Assembly (NCBI GenBank): GCA_003254925.1
Contig: QANZ01052132.1
Span: forward strand, 37,353 to 101,352
Origin: Chamaecrista fasciculata
Lineage: Eukaryota > Streptophyta > Magnoliopsida > Fabales > Fabaceae
Reading direction: 5' to 3'
DNA: 64,000 bases
Under the pieces are notes generated by a model that saw nothing but the letters and a program-made list of their open reading frames with translations, searched no databases and had not been told where the DNA came from. Shown in pieces: positions 10,490-23,822 of the stretch (positions are counted from its first letter, which is position 1; the number at the start of each line of letters is the position of its first letter). The position numbers were made by a program, and so were the translations under genes.

Positions 10490-12572
10490 CATAAGTTTCC
10501 TTATTCCTTTGAGAATCATGATCATGAGTAGAGATATTGACATATACATATAAATTTGAGGGAGCTTTATTTCCTTTTTTTCTCCATAAGTTTCCTTTTT
10601 CAGGTTTCGTTGTGAATGACAATATTGAAGGATACTTAATATTTTTTAATCATAAAAAAAGTTATGATCCTTAATTTTCGTTGATCATAAAAGTGAAGGA
10701 TAAGAGATTTTATTAGATTTTGATTTTAATTAAATAGCGCCCTTGATGAGTCTCATAGTCAATCTTCATATTAAAACTTTGATTTCATTTTGTGATATAT
10801 ATTTGACGCCCTTCTCTTGTAGCATGAGATGGCGTTGCAGGATAGATTTATGGGGATGTGAATGTTGAAGCATGGCATACGCAATCTTGAATAGTTTTTA
10901 GCCTTTCTTTATTACATTAAGTTTAACTAGTTTAAATAAAATAAGGGTATGACAAGCATGAGTATTAAGTAGTATCCATGAGTTTCTTGTGTAAGGAAGG
11001 CCTTGACATTTATGTCTTTGTATTAGAAAAGAGTACTTAATATTTACTTGGGGGCCTATGAGCTAAATCTTTATGGTTAAAATAATCTCAATAAGATCAA
11101 GAATAAAGAATTCTTACAATATATATATATATATATATATATATTAGCTGAATCTGTCTCTCAGACAGTAAATTAAGATACCCCTACTGAGCAAAGAGCT
11201 TCAGGGACTCAATGAATTCGTCCTTCGGGCAGTAAACTAAGATAGTCCCTACTGAGCAAAGAGTTTCAGGGTGCCAAGTGAATCCGTCCCTCGGACAGTA
11301 AACTAAGATACTCCCTGCTGAGCAAAGAGCTTCAGGGTGCCAAGTGAATCCGTCCCTCGGACAGTAAACTAAGATGCTCCATGCTGAGCAAAGAGCTTCA
11401 GGGTGCCAAGTGAATCTGTCCCTCAGACAGTAATTACAATGCCACACTCTACCCCCATAGAGGAGAGTGCGATGGGGATAATCTCCACTACCTTAGTCAA
11501 TATGGTATTGATATGAAGTATCTCATGTCAAAGCCTCTATGACACTAAGTACTTATATCCTGCCTTAAAGAGAAGGTTAAAGAGGATGAGACATCTTAAT
11601 ATATAAGACCCTTTCACACTTTGCTTTGAAGATAACAAGGTTAAGGAAAGTGTGACAAGATACGTAAGTCATATTCCTAATGCACATGTACATGAGCTAA
11701 GAGCTTTTCCATATACATGTGCAGGGGGCCTAATGTTCCTACATGGCTGTTATTTTATTTAATAATTAATTATTTAATTAATTAATATATGATACCCAAG
11801 AGGCAAAGGGTTTTGATGAGGAAGCTAAGTGACAAATGCACAACATCCTTATTTGGACAAGGTTAGGAGTGTTGTCAAGGAAGGGAGGCCCCTCCTCCCT
11901 CCTTCCCCTGGGAATAGTCATAGGGAGTGGCTTGGTAGGATTGAAGTAAAGGCCTCTTCTTGCTTTGTCACGATCATTCCAAGTAAGTGAGGTAAGGCCT
12001 CTTCTTGCTTGGATTAGTATTGTATTGAGCTCATACTCCCCCTTCCGTACTTGCCAGATATATTCACTTCACCTTCCCCTCTTGTTTCACACTCATCAAT
12101 ATTTTATGCTCACTAATCAGCTTATAAATGACCATCATGACTATTAGTAACCTCCCTATAAATGATCATCATGACCATCAGTAACCCATCCATAAATGGC
12201 CATCATGACTATTAGTAACCCTCCTCATAAGTGGCCATCATGACCGTAATAACCACTCACCTAACTCTCCCTATAAATACCCCCTCATTTCTTAGAGAAA
12301 GGGAGGAGAACAGACAGACTACCAGAAAGTACGCCTAGAGAATTCCAATCTGCCCTCTAAGCTCCCCAGAATATGGTTCAATTTACTTAAGTCTTAAGTC
12401 ATCTTGTCTTGCCAAGTCCTTACTTAAGTCTTCCCCCTGTCAAGAAGCCCCTAGTGACTATTTCTATTATTTATATAATTTTATTATTGCTAACTTTAAT
12501 CTTATTATTTTGCTATGTTTCTCTTGTTTTGCTCTGGACCTCCAAGCATGAACTCATCCCGTTCCTGGAACA
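10490..12572 (+). mobile_element. LTR of a TOP2-associated retroelement, copy 1
   Basis: This sequence is repeated at 17496-21444 (less a nested insertion) and, from its middle on, at 22831-23821. It ends in AACA and is followed at once by TTTTGGCAACTCCACTG, a primer-binding-like start of an internal region. A TATA-like box (CCTATAAATACCCC, about 12281) precedes a G/A-rich leader, as in an LTR promoter. A 66-bp tandem array (11167-11432) lies in the upstream part. The exact left end is uncertain. The family (gypsy or other) cannot be fixed because no polyprotein is present. Confidence 0.6.
11167..11432. repeat. 66-bp tandem repeat inside the LTR
   Basis: About four units of 66 bp, each with 'agtaaactaagat' and 'tgctgagcaaagagctt', are spaced 64-66 bp apart. 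The second LTR copy has the matching array at about 18160-18432. Because 66 is divisible by 3, the array gives a repetitive open frame on the minus strand that is not a gene. Such arrays are common in the U3 part of plant LTRs. Confidence 0.8.
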
Positions 12573-12632
12573 TTTTGGCAACTCCACTGAGGAGTTTGTT
12601 GCCTATGCCTGGTCAACCTCTCTTGGCTGCTT

Positions 12633-15600
12633 TCATGGGTCCTTCATTTCAAGCTGAACCTGTTTTTCAAGGTCTTCTTTGTAACGGATCGCTTCAGTAT
12701 CCTCCTGTTTCTTCTTCTCAAGGCCTTCTTTATCAAGGTAAATTTCAATTTTCGCCAAATCAGCTAGCCACAGTAACCTAGCATGTTCTTTAATCAAATC
12801 ATCATACTCTTCCTTGGTTTTTTCATTCTTCGACTTCTCCAACTCATATTCCTGCAGGCTCAAACAAATCTTGTTAAGTTCTTCAATAAAAGCTTCAACT
12901 CACACTTCTCATTAAATAATATTTCAGCCTTTCTCGAAAGAATTCTTCTAAAACTTCATAAATAATAAAATAAGGATTAAAAAACTGAGAACCAAAAAAT
13001 GCAACATTATCCCAAATAATTTCATTTTGTGAAGGTTTTATACTATTTTCTGGTTTGGCAAATTTCTTGACCTTCCCTTCTGCATCAATGAGATGCATGT
13101 TTGTTGTGCTCACAATACTGGTTAGAGCAAACATCTTCTCAAGGTCAATAGACCTGTCTTTCCAAAAAGACTTGTTTGGTTTCAAGTTAACTGCTATATC
13201 GATTTTTCCAGAAGGACAATTGTTTATGGTATCCTGCAAAAAAAAAAAAAACGTATCCACATGAATATAATTAAGGAATGCCTATGTACAAAGTTATTGG
13301 GAGAAAGATATAAGAAAATAGAAAAAGCCACGGACAATGACGTGAGCATAAACAAGAGGCTGGAAAATGGCTATTTATGTAATTAGTCATGTTACTGGCC
13401 AGTCAAAGCCTTTTCATCTGAAGTTAGAAAACGCCATAGCATAGGAGTCTTGAATTTCCAAGCTATTTTTATGTAGCATCAACAAAACAAAGAAGAGAAA
13501 GACTTCTTCAAAACTAAATCCAACTTTTACAAAACCAATTCACTAGAAATTAATACCACCCCTACAACAACTTTTTAGGTTACTCTTCAACTATTTTTAC
13601 TTCTGATATGCTTCCTTCATAATACATTATACAAGCACTGTAAGAATGTTTTTATACTAGTATTCTTTTAAAACCTAACATAAGCCAACATCATCGTATT
13701 CTTTTTCAACTTAACATAAGCCAATATCATCATTTCTATTGTTAACTTTTTGGAGTTAATATTTATCTAGCTTAAACATCCTAGAGTATGCGTACATTTC
13801 CTCCATTAGCAATCCCTTGCTTTATCAAATTCAAATTCGCACCAAATAACCCAATTCCACTAAACAATATGTCATTGAACACATTACTTCGATACACCCA
13901 AATTAGAAGACAAGTTCATTTATCACCATGAAGAAAAGCTTACCAGTAATAAACGAAATATCAACATTGTGTTTGGAAAACTGAAAACTCAATTTAACTG
14001 TTTAACTGAATTTTCGTTATTTTAATTAGGCTCGTTTTGAGGGTTATTTAAAGTAATAATTACTTCTACTTTTTGAAAAGATCAACTTCTCTATAGTTTT
14101 CAATCCCAACCAAATTAGGATTCAATCTTTGATAGTTCCTCTGATATAGTACATACCTAATAATATCATTTCTTAGATGCAATATCAAAAAGAATAAAAT
14201 TATTAAAAAAAATGCCAACTAATTAAATTATATCATTTCAAGATGTAAACCAAACAAACTAATTTAAGTTAAATTACATTAAATTTAAAAAAAGAAATTG
14301 AAAAGAAAACAAGGGTTTATTGATGAGAAGAGGAAAAAATACAAAACAACACAAAATCAAAGGAACTTCCCCAACCAAAAGAGAAAAGAAAAAACAAAAT
14401 CCTAAACGGACTAGAAGAGGTCAATTTCAGGCTGACCTATGATCAACCTTAATACAAACTAATCGTTATATGGGTCAATGTGTCTTGCATTGCCCACTAC
14501 ATAGACAAGCCATGCTCATTTCACAGGTTGACATAATAAACTAAATGAGCTTTGAGTTGTCTGTATCTGCACTACACAATAAGTAAAGCATATACCAAAT
14601 TACCAATAATTGAAAATGTGGACAAAAAACTAACAAAACTTAATGAACAAACCCACAACCTAAAATATCATGCCTGATTCCAAGGGTGCACTATTTTCCT
14701 TCACTGTTTTAGGAGTCCTGTAACAAATAACTTTTATTTTTTTCATAATAAAATAATTAATAATTTGTTCAGTTAAATTCATTTTCAAAAGATGAGAAGT
14801 AGGAATACTATAGTCTATAGCATACTAGATTAATTATACCCAATTAACTTTCTACAACCAATCTAACAACTCAAAGGTTAATGTCATACTGTGTCAAGGT
14901 TAATGTCAACTAACCTTAATGCCAATATTCTTGACAATGAGTGATTTAAGGAATTTCTTATAGTTGCGATTTTTCCTTCTTCGAACAGGTATCTCTGTAA
15001 TCTTGAGTGTTTGATCCTTTTTCCTCTCTATCTTACCCTTGATTACATAGCCACCTATTTTGGCACTTTTCGTTATGCTTCCAGTAAATTCATCGTACCA
15101 TGGAACCATAGGCTTTACTTTCTTACCATCCAACAAGAGCTTAATATTTTCAATAATATCTTTTGAATTATAATTAGGAACAAAGGTACTCCATCCTGTG
15201 GTAATTCCTTCACAACCATTGACAAGAACCATAGGAATAACTGGCAGGTACCAGTTTGGTTCAACATATATCACATCCTCATTTAGATAATTAAGAAGCT
15301 TATCATCATCCTCTGGGAAGAGAAGCTCAATAATAGGGCTCGGTACAACAGATAAGTATTTACCACTCAAATCAGTGGGACCCTCATAATGGGAACCAAA
15401 ATCACTCTTTGGTAGAAGAAGATTGATGTTATTACTACCCACAAAATCCTGTGCCATATTAATGGAAGCATTAGCGAGGTTCTCAATCCCGTGGTGATAA
15501 GATGTGCGATTAGACACAAGACCACTAAACTCTTCCACTCCCATCCTATCTTTGGGAAAATTTTCTCGGGACATATTTTTTTTCAAATGAGCAGAAGAGA

Positions 15601-15690
15601 ATCTTCCTCTGCGAAGGTTTCAATCCATCCATGATCGAAGGGATTGACCTACGAATATCTGCCTTAAAGAACATAAGGAAATATCTTCAC
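12633..15690 (-). pseudogene. DNA topoisomerase II (TOP2) gene fragment, antisense between LTRs
   Basis: TOP2 is the nuclear ATP-dependent type IIA topoisomerase. Reading down the minus strand, one exon (about 15690-14915) holds DIRRSIPSIMDGLKPSQRK, then SYHHG, FVGSNNINLLLP, TGWSTFVPNYN and ITEIPVRR. A 1.7-kb intron (donor AAG|GTTAGT) leads to an exon from 13233 with TSIVSTTNMHLIDAEGKVKK. A short intron restores the PEN-ILEEFF junction. The last piece, from 12851, holds LLWLADL. These lie in family order in the cleavage-core region. The ATPase half and the C-terminus are absent, and the frame breaks in an A-run near 15587. It starts about 60 bp after an LTR, so it may be retroelement cargo or a rearranged host locus. 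A separate minus-strand frame at 15723-15920 was not recognised. Confidence 0.85.
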
Positions 15691-17495
15691 TTACAAAGAT
15701 TTTGATGACTCTACAAATTCTTCTATAAAGGGTTCTTTCTTCTTCTTCCAACTCTTATCTTGAAATTATTGTCTTTTTTTTTATACATAACTCTTTTAAT
15801 TTTTTTTTTGTTACTTTCAATTGTAGTTTCTCCTCGTTGATCTACTATGATTGGCTCAGAGGTTTTTGTAAGCTCTGGAATGGGCAGAGATGATACTGAC
15901 AACACTAGTTGAGGCGGCATGGAGCATGCACCAAAGTCCAGGCAGGGAATGCTAAGTTAATTTAGTATATATCTATAGTGTGTACATTTTCTAAATGGTA
16001 CATAAGACATGTAGGGGTAAGCTAGAGTTTGAAGAGGCAAAAGCATAAGCATAAGCCAAATTAATTTTTAGAAGAACTCAACCTGCGTAAAGTATATTCA
16101 TTATTATATATTAGTTTGAGTTTTTTATCATTATATAAGATGATGATGAGATTTTATGAGTTAAATCATTGATTTATTTTATCAATTAGTTATTTACCTC
16201 TTATTTAGGTAAAATTCAAATTTGAAGCAAATTTAAATAAGATCTTGATTTGATGCATACTTGTGAATTTCTTAATTTATTAGATTACCATATTTGTCAT
16301 GATTATTTTTGACAGTTAAACTTGCCAAAGTTACCCTATTTATATTGAGATTTATTATATCCATATAATTATGCATGAAATTATTATTATTATTGAGCAT
16401 TAATTCTCTAATCAATCTTTTCCTATATTTTAGCATGTCTCCATCTCAATTATAGCACTAGATTAAAATAGTTTTGGTCCTATCATGCAAGTCAATTTTA
16501 ATTATATTGAAAATTTCATGAGTATATATGTATATATATTTACATAGAAAAGAAATTAATTATGTTTGTAATAGACACAATAGTTGTTGTCAACTCATAA
16601 ACTTGAAGAAAAAAAGACAAGGACATGCAAGAACATCAAGTTTTGTGCCAACAATACCATACTCTTGATGTTTCAAGAACATGCAAGGAAAAGAAAGGAA
16701 AATTCCGTTATTTTGCATTCAGTTCAAAGTTATAAGAAAGAATATATATTTATACATTCATGTAACAAAAAAAAGAATATATTTATAAATTTGTTCAAGA
16801 GTACATGCCTAACACATGATTGACTTTTGTGGAGTTCTATTTTCTGTTTTGTTGAAGGAAAGAGGAGCAAAGGTTGACAAAAGACTCAACCCAAGGATAA
16901 GGCTTTGTCAATATCTTCTAACAACTAAAAAAAGCGGAAACAAAGAGTAGTATGAATTTTATGTTTCAATAAGATATAAAACAAAAAAGGAACTAGAGTG
17001 ATCTTATAAACAAACCTTGACGTGAGGCTACAAATTAAGAGTAATTCTCCTTCAAGACGTGAAAATGAAGATGTGCCTTGTAGGTATCTTTTGCTCTAAA
17101 GTTAGGGGCGTTTGCTTGAAAGAAAAATTTCATAGGCGTATGAATATATATATATATATATTNTAAAGAAAAAAAAAAAGGAACTAGAGTCTTAAAACCA
17201 AACCCTCATCCATGAGGTAAATAATAAAAAGGAAGGAAGAAGAAAGGTTACTATATCATGTGCTATGAAGAAAAGGTCTTGAACATGTGTTGCTCCAAGG
17301 TATAGCTTTCTTTGTAAAAACCCCAAGTCTGATGCCTTCTGAGTTTTAAGCATGTATATATATCTTCACATTCTATGTTTTTTTAAGGAGGACGCCATAT
17401 GAGAGAAAACATGGCGTGAGTTTTAAAAAAAATTGGTTAAGATTGCATTAGGTTCATATATATTTAGTATAGTTGAATGACTTTATTTCCTTTTT
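15691..17495. other. Unassigned stretch between TOP2 fragment and LTR copy 2
   Basis: No recognisable gene is present. It is AT-rich with simple TA tracts (about 17147-17162) and a single N at 17163 that marks an uncertain join. If LTR copies 1 and 2 belong to one element, this would be the 3' part of its interior, but no purine tract is convincing next to 17496. Confidence 0.4.
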
Positions 17496-20400
17496 CATAA
17501 GTTTCCTTATTCTTTTGGGAATCATGATCATGAGTAGAGATATTGATATATACATATAAATTTGAGGTAGCTTTATTTCTTTTTTTCTCCATAAGTTTCT
17601 TTTTTTAGGTTTCGTTGTGAATGGCAATATTAAAGGATACTTAATATTTGTTAATCATAAAAAATTTATGACGCTTAATTTTCGTTGATCATAAAAGTGA
17701 GGGTTAAGAGATTTTATTAGATTTTGATTTTAATTAATTAGCGCCCTTGATGAGTCTTATTGTCAATCTTCATATGAAAACTTTGATTTCATTTTGTGAT
17801 ATATATTTGACGCCCTTCTCTTGTAGTATGAGATGGCGTTGCAGTAAGAGAGATTTATGGGGATGTGAATGTTGAAGCATGGCATACGCAATCTTGAATA
17901 GTTTTTAGCCTTTCTTTATTACAATAAGTTTAACTAGTTTAAATAAAATAATGGTATGACAAGCATGAGTATTAAGTAGTATCCATGAGTTTCTTGTGTA
18001 AGGAAGGCCTCGACATTTATGTCTTTGTATTAGAAAAGAGTACTTAGCATTTACTTGGGGGCCTATGATCTAAATCTTTATGGTTAAAATAATCTCAATA
18101 AGATCAAGAATAAAGAATTCTTACAATATATATATATTAGCTGAATCCGTCTCTCAGACAGTAAATTAAGATACCCCTGCTGACCAAAGAGCTTCAGGGC
18201 CTCAATGAATTCGTCCCTCGGGCAGTAAACTAAGATAGTCCCTGCTGAGCAAAGAGCTTTAGGGTGCCAAGTGAATCCGTCCCTCAGACAGTAAACTAAG
18301 ATACTCCCTGCTGAGCAAAGAGCTTCAGGGTGCCAAGTTAGTCCGTCCCTCGGACAGTAAACTAAGATGCTCCATGCTGAGCAAAGAGCTTTAGGGTGCC
18401 AAGTGGATCTGTCCCTCAGACAGTAATTACAATGTCTCACTCTCCCCAATAAAGGAGAGTGCGGTGGGGATAATCTCCATTACCTTAGTCAATATGGTAT
18501 TGATATGAAGTATCTCATGTCAAAGCCTCTATGACACTAAGTACTTATATCCTGCCTTAAAGAGAAGGTTAAAGAGGATGAGACATCTTAATATATAAGA
18601 CCCTTTCACACTTTGCCTTGAAGAAAACAAGGTTAAGGAAAGTGTGACAAGATGTTGGAGATTGTGCCCTAGGGCCAATCATTTTATGTGAAATGTTATG
18701 AACATTTGGATTAATTTATAGAGATCAATTATTCAGTTATCATAATTAGCATGTTTACTATGATAGCGTCCGTGATTAATTATGAGATAATTAATCTAAA
18801 TTTGTCCCTGGTCGATTGTTTTCGTGGGAACGAAAATGAACTAAGACCAGCATGACCTCGGTGCATAGAGATGCATGCACTAGATGCTGGGACGAGAGTC
18901 ATGGTGCAATTACGTAAGGGGTTACGAGTTGCTGGACTGACCCGGAGAGTCCTGCATGGGTTTAGTCATCAGCTTGCCTCTCCTGTACACCTGTCGCGAT
19001 GCCTTAGACCTGAGATCGTCATTATTCCGGCGTTGCAGTTGTCAGACTTTGGCTTAGTCTAACGTTGCCCGTAACAGGGTAGCCATAAGGGCTAAGTACG
19101 GGTTTGGTTGATTGCCGTGCTGAGGAATGTGGATTGGCCAAGATGTGATTTTGTCCCTCATTAGATGAGAGATATCTAACTGGCGCCCTCGATGAGTCTG
19201 TCTAGGGAAAAGAGTGGCCACTCAGAAAATTGGGACTTACCCAAGAAATCGAGAAAGTTGTGGTTTGGATTATGGATGAATTTCCTGTGCCTAATCCATG
19301 ACCAAGATATCGTTGGACAATAGGGTCTATGACAAGGTGGTACTAAGGTTAAGTCGGTTTTGGTAAAAACGATAACTCACGTGTGTTGGGTAGTCGTGAT
19401 GGCTTGCTAGAGTCCGCTCACGACTTGTAGGTCATGGAGATGACTTGCTGCCAACTTCACGTGGGGCCTGCTGGGTCATTAAGTCTTGTCTGGGACATTA
19501 AGTCTTGTCTTAATTAATCTACAGTTGTGAAATATTTAAATTTGTGGGACAAGTTTAAATATAATAATTGTTAAATGATTAATAGGGATTAATTATTTGC
19601 AATTAAAATATTAGGGAAATTAAATCAGATAAGGTTCCTAAAAGTTAGGAAATTATTGATTTATAAAATTCCCCAATATTAGTTTGAGGGTGGCGCCTCT
19701 TGGTTTGATTTTAGATTAGTAAAATTGTTTTATTAATTTAAATAATAAGTTTGAATTCAAAAGATTTGATGGAGATATCAAAAGATTTGATTCAAATAGA
19801 TTTGGTGAGATCTCCACTCAGTATCTTTGGAGAATCATGACTTCCTAATTAATAGGAATGTTTTTTATTTATAAAATTCCAAGATAAAACAAGGGAGGAT
19901 GGCGCATTGCTTAGTGGGTCCCATGGGAAGATTTGATCTTCCATTTGATTCTCAGAGATTGCATTTTGAATTTAAATTGAAATATTAAGGTAATATTTTA
20001 ATTATAAATTCAAGTCCTAAAATTATAATATTATCAGAATATCATGATTTTAGGAATATTAAAATCACCAAATATTATGTCTATAAGTAGGGAGCAAGTC
20101 GACTTGCCCCACACACTTAACCCTAGCTCACTTTGTGATTTTCTTCCTCCTTGTAGAGAGAGAGTGAAAATCGCCACTTTGCACCTAGAGAGAGAAAGTC
20201 GATTTTTCCTAAGAGTTAGTAAGAATCCACTTGGCTCCAAAACTAGGGTTTGTGAGAATAGAGAATTTCAACAAGGTGTTCTTGTGGGTGCTTCTCTATT
20301 GCGCCACCTTGTTGCTGAATCAAGAAGGAGTTCTTGAGTTCATACACTGTAGATTGGTCCCTGATTCTTTTGGAGAAAAGAACGGAAGGCAGAGGAAGAA

Positions 20401-21444
20401 AGCTGAGAGTGGACTCCTTGCACACGCCTTGTACAACCAGCCGATTGAAACTCGTGAGGTATACCACTATCTAAAAGTTTTAAATTCTGCTAGCGGATCC
20501 GTTCGGGAATTCTAGGACTAGGCGCTTTAAAGTTTTTTTTATTTTGTTCTGCTGCGTTTTGGCGCCTAGGATTCCCAACACAAGATACGTAAGTCATATT
20601 CCTAATGCACATGTACATGAGCTGAGAGCTTTTCCATATACATGTGCAGGGGGCCTAATGTTCCTACATGGCTGTTATTTTATTTATTAATTAATTAATT
20701 AATTAATTAATTTATATATGATACCCAAGACGCAAATGACTTTGATGAGGAAGCGAAGTGACATCCACAATATCCTTATTTGGACAAGGTTAGGAGTGTT
20801 GTGAAGGAAGGGAGTCCCCTCCTCCCTCCTTCCCCTGGGAATAGTCATAGGGAGTGGCTTGGTTTTTAGTAAATGGATTAGTATTCTATTGAGATCCTAC
20901 TCCCCCTTCCCTACTTGCCAGATCTATTCACTTCACCTTCCCATCTTGTTTCACGCTCATCAATATTTTATGCTCACTAATCACCTTATAAATGACCATC
21001 ATTACTATTAGTAACCTCCCTATAAATGGTCATCATGACCATCAGTAACCCATCCATGAATGGCCATCATGACTATTAGTAACCCCCCCTCATAAGTGGT
21101 CATCATGACCGTAATAACCACTCATCTAACTCTCCCTATAAATACCCCCTCATTTCTCAGAGAAAGGGAGAAGAACAGACAGACCACCAGAAAGTACGCC
21201 TAGAGAACTCCAACCTGCCCTCTGAACTCCCTAGAATATAGTTCAATTTACTTAAGTCTTAAGTCCTCTTATCTTGCCAAGTCCTTACTTGGAGTGCTTT
21301 ACTTCCCCCTGTCAAGAAGCCCCCAGTGACTATTTCTATTATTTACATAATTTTATTATTGCTGACTTTAATCTTATTATTTTGCTATATTTCTCTTGTT
21401 TTGCTCTAGACCTCCAAACACGAACTCATCCCGTTCCCGAAACA
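17496..21444 (+). mobile_element. LTR of the TOP2-associated retroelement, copy 2
   Basis: It matches copy 1 from the CATAAG motif at 10490 to the AACA end. It carries a 1928-bp solo LTR of another family at 18653-20580. Removing that leaves about 2 kb, similar to copy 1. It contains its own 66-bp array (about 18160-18432), TATA box (about 21137) and leader. Its right end runs directly into topoisomerase II intron sequence through the shared bases ACA. Confidence 0.6.
18653..20580 (+). mobile_element. Solo LTR, 1.9 kb, nested in LTR copy 2
   Basis: It begins TGTTGGAGATTG and ends ATTCCCAACA, with 5-bp target duplication CAAGA on both sides (18648-18652 and 20581-20585). LTR copy 1 keeps the uninterrupted site near 11655. 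A TATA-like TCTATAAGTAGG lies at about 20079. The same family occurs in reverse orientation at 38486-40777. No internal coding region is left. It inserted after LTR copies 1 and 2 separated. Confidence 0.9.
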
Positions 21445-22830
21445 AGCACTGTAAGAATGTTTTTATACTAGTATTCTTTTAAAACCTAACATAAGCCAAT
21501 ATCATCGTATTCTTTTTCAACTTAACATAAGCCAACATCATCATTTCTATTGTTAACTTTTTGGAGTTGATATTTATCTAGCTTAAACATCCTAGAGTAT
21601 GCGTACATTTCCTCCATTAGCAATCCCCTGCTTTATCAAATTCAAATTCGCACCCAATAACCCAATTCCACTAAACAATATGTCATTGAACACATTACTT
21701 CGATACACCCAAATTAGAAGACAAGTTCATTTATCAACATGAAGAAAAGCTTACTAGTAATAAACAAAATATCAACATTGTGTTTGGAAAACTTGGAAAA
21801 CTGAAAACTCAATTTAACTGTTTAATTGAATTTTCGTTATTTTAATTAGGCTCGTTTTGAGGGTTATTTAAAGTAATAATTACTTCTACTTTTTGAAAAG
21901 ATCAACTTCTCTATAGTTTTCAATCCCAACAAAATTAGGAATTCAATCTTTGATAGTTCCTCTGATATAGTACAGACCTAATAATATCATTTCTGAGATG
22001 CGATATCAAAAAGAATAAAATTATTAAAAAAAATGCCAACTAATTAAATTATATCATTTCAAGATGTAAACCAAACAAATTAATTTAAGTTAAATTACAT
22101 TAAATTTAAAAAAAATTGAAAAGAAAACAAGGGTTTATTGATGAGAACAGGAAAAAATACAAAACAACACAAAGTCAAAGAAACTTCCCCAACCAAAAGA
22201 GAAAAGAAAAAACAAAATCCTAAACGGATTAGAAGAGGTCAATTTCAGGCTGACCTATGATCAACCTTAATACAAACTAATCCTTATATGGGTCAATGTG
22301 TCTTGCATTGCCCACTACATAGACAAGCCATGCTCATTTCACAGGTTGACATAATAAACTAAATGAGCTTTGAGTTGTCTGTATCTGCACTACACAATAA
22401 GTAAAGCATACCAAATTACCAATAATTGGAAATGTGGACAAAAAACTAACAAAACTTAATGAACAAACCCACAACCTTAATGTCAAATAACTTTTATTTT
22501 TTTCATAATAACTTTTTTTCAAATAACCTTAATGTCAAACCCACTACCAAGGGTGCACTATTTGCCTTCACTGTTTTAGGAGTCCTGTAACAAATAACTT
22601 TTATTTTTTTCATAATAAAATAATTAATAATTTGTTTAGTTAAATTCATTTTCAAAAGGGTGAGAAGTAGGAATACTATAGTCTATAGCATACTAGAATT
22701 ATACCCAATTAACTTTCTACAACCAATCTAACAACTCAAAGGTTAATGTCATACTGTGCAAAGGTTAATGTCAACTAACCTTAATGCCAATATTCTTGAC
22801 AATGAGTGATTTAAGGAATTTTTTTATAGT
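21445..22830 (-). repeat. Second copy of the TOP2 intron
   Basis: This matches 13632-14966, i.e. most of the large intron and a few exon bases of the topoisomerase II fragment, with small indels. Both ends abut LTR sequence of the same family (copies 2 and 3). No exon of use remains. A small local duplication lies around 22480-22550. Confidence 0.85.
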
Positions 22831-23821
22831 TGATATGAAGTATCTCATGTCAAAGCCTTTATGACACTAAGTACTTATATCCTGCCTTAAAGAGAAGGTT
22901 AAAGAGGATGAGACATCTTAATATATAAGACCCTTTCACACTTTGCCTTGAAGATAACAAGGTTAAGGAAAGTGTAACAAGATACGTAAGTCATATTCCT
23001 AATGCACATGTACATGAGCTGAGAGCTTTTCCATATACATGTGCAGGGGGCCTAATGTTCTTACATGGCTGTTATTTTATTTAATAATTAATTAATTAAT
23101 TTATATATGATACCCAAGAGGCAAAGGACTTTGATGAGGAAGCTAAGTGACATCCACAACATCTTTATTTGGACAAGGTTAGGAGTGTTGTGAAGGAAGG
23201 GAGGCCCCTCCTCCCTTCTTCCCCTGGGAATAGTCATAGGGAATGGCTTGGTTTTTAGTAAATGGATTAGTATTCTATTGAGATCATACTCCCCCTCCCC
23301 TACTTGCCAGATATATTCACTTCACATTCCCCTCTTGTTTCACGCTCATCAATATTTTATGCTCACTAATCACCTTATAAATGACCATCATGACTATTAG
23401 TAACCTCCCTATAAATGGTCATCATGACCCCATCGATGAATGGTCATCATGACTATTAGTAACCCCCTCATAAGTGGCCATCATGACTGTAATAACCACT
23501 CACCTAACTCTCCCTATAAATACCCCCTCATTTCTCAGAGAAAGGGAGAAGAACAGACAGACCACCAGAAAGTACGCCTAGAGAATTCCAACCTGCCCTT
23601 TGAGCTCTCTAGAATATAGTTCAATTTACTTAAGTCTTAAGTCTTCTTGTCTTGCCAAGTCCTTACTTGGAGTGCTTTACTTCCCCCTGTCAAGAAGCTC
23701 CAGTGACTATTTCTATTATTTATATAATTTTATTATTACTAACTTTAAACTTATTATTTTGCTATGTTTCTCTTGTTTTGCTCTGAACCTCCAAATACGA
23801 ACTTGTCCCGTTCCCAAAACA
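22831..23821 (+). mobile_element. Partial LTR of the TOP2-associated retroelement, copy 3
   Basis: It corresponds to 11509-12572 of copy 1, so its left half is missing. The left junction is at TGATATGAAG directly after topoisomerase intron sequence, and the right end is AACA. The expected 5-bp duplications are absent, consistent with recombination rather than a fresh insertion. TATA box at about 23516. Confidence 0.7.
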
Positions 23822-23822
23822 A

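Noticed and set aside
11167-11432. CRISPR-like spaced repeats
   Set aside because: The window is plant nuclear DNA, the 66-bp units are contiguous without unique spacers, and they recur inside LTR copies.
11184-11447. Repetitive open frame of 22-residue units on the minus strand
   Set aside because: It is the translation of a 66-bp tandem repeat inside an LTR. The unit length is a multiple of three, so it stays open by chance; the matching frame at 18084-18449 has the same cause.
20034-20515. Overlapping frames of 68-97 residues near 20.0-20.5 kb
   Set aside because: They lie in the leader end of a solo LTR and overlap on both strands; no protein family is recognisable.
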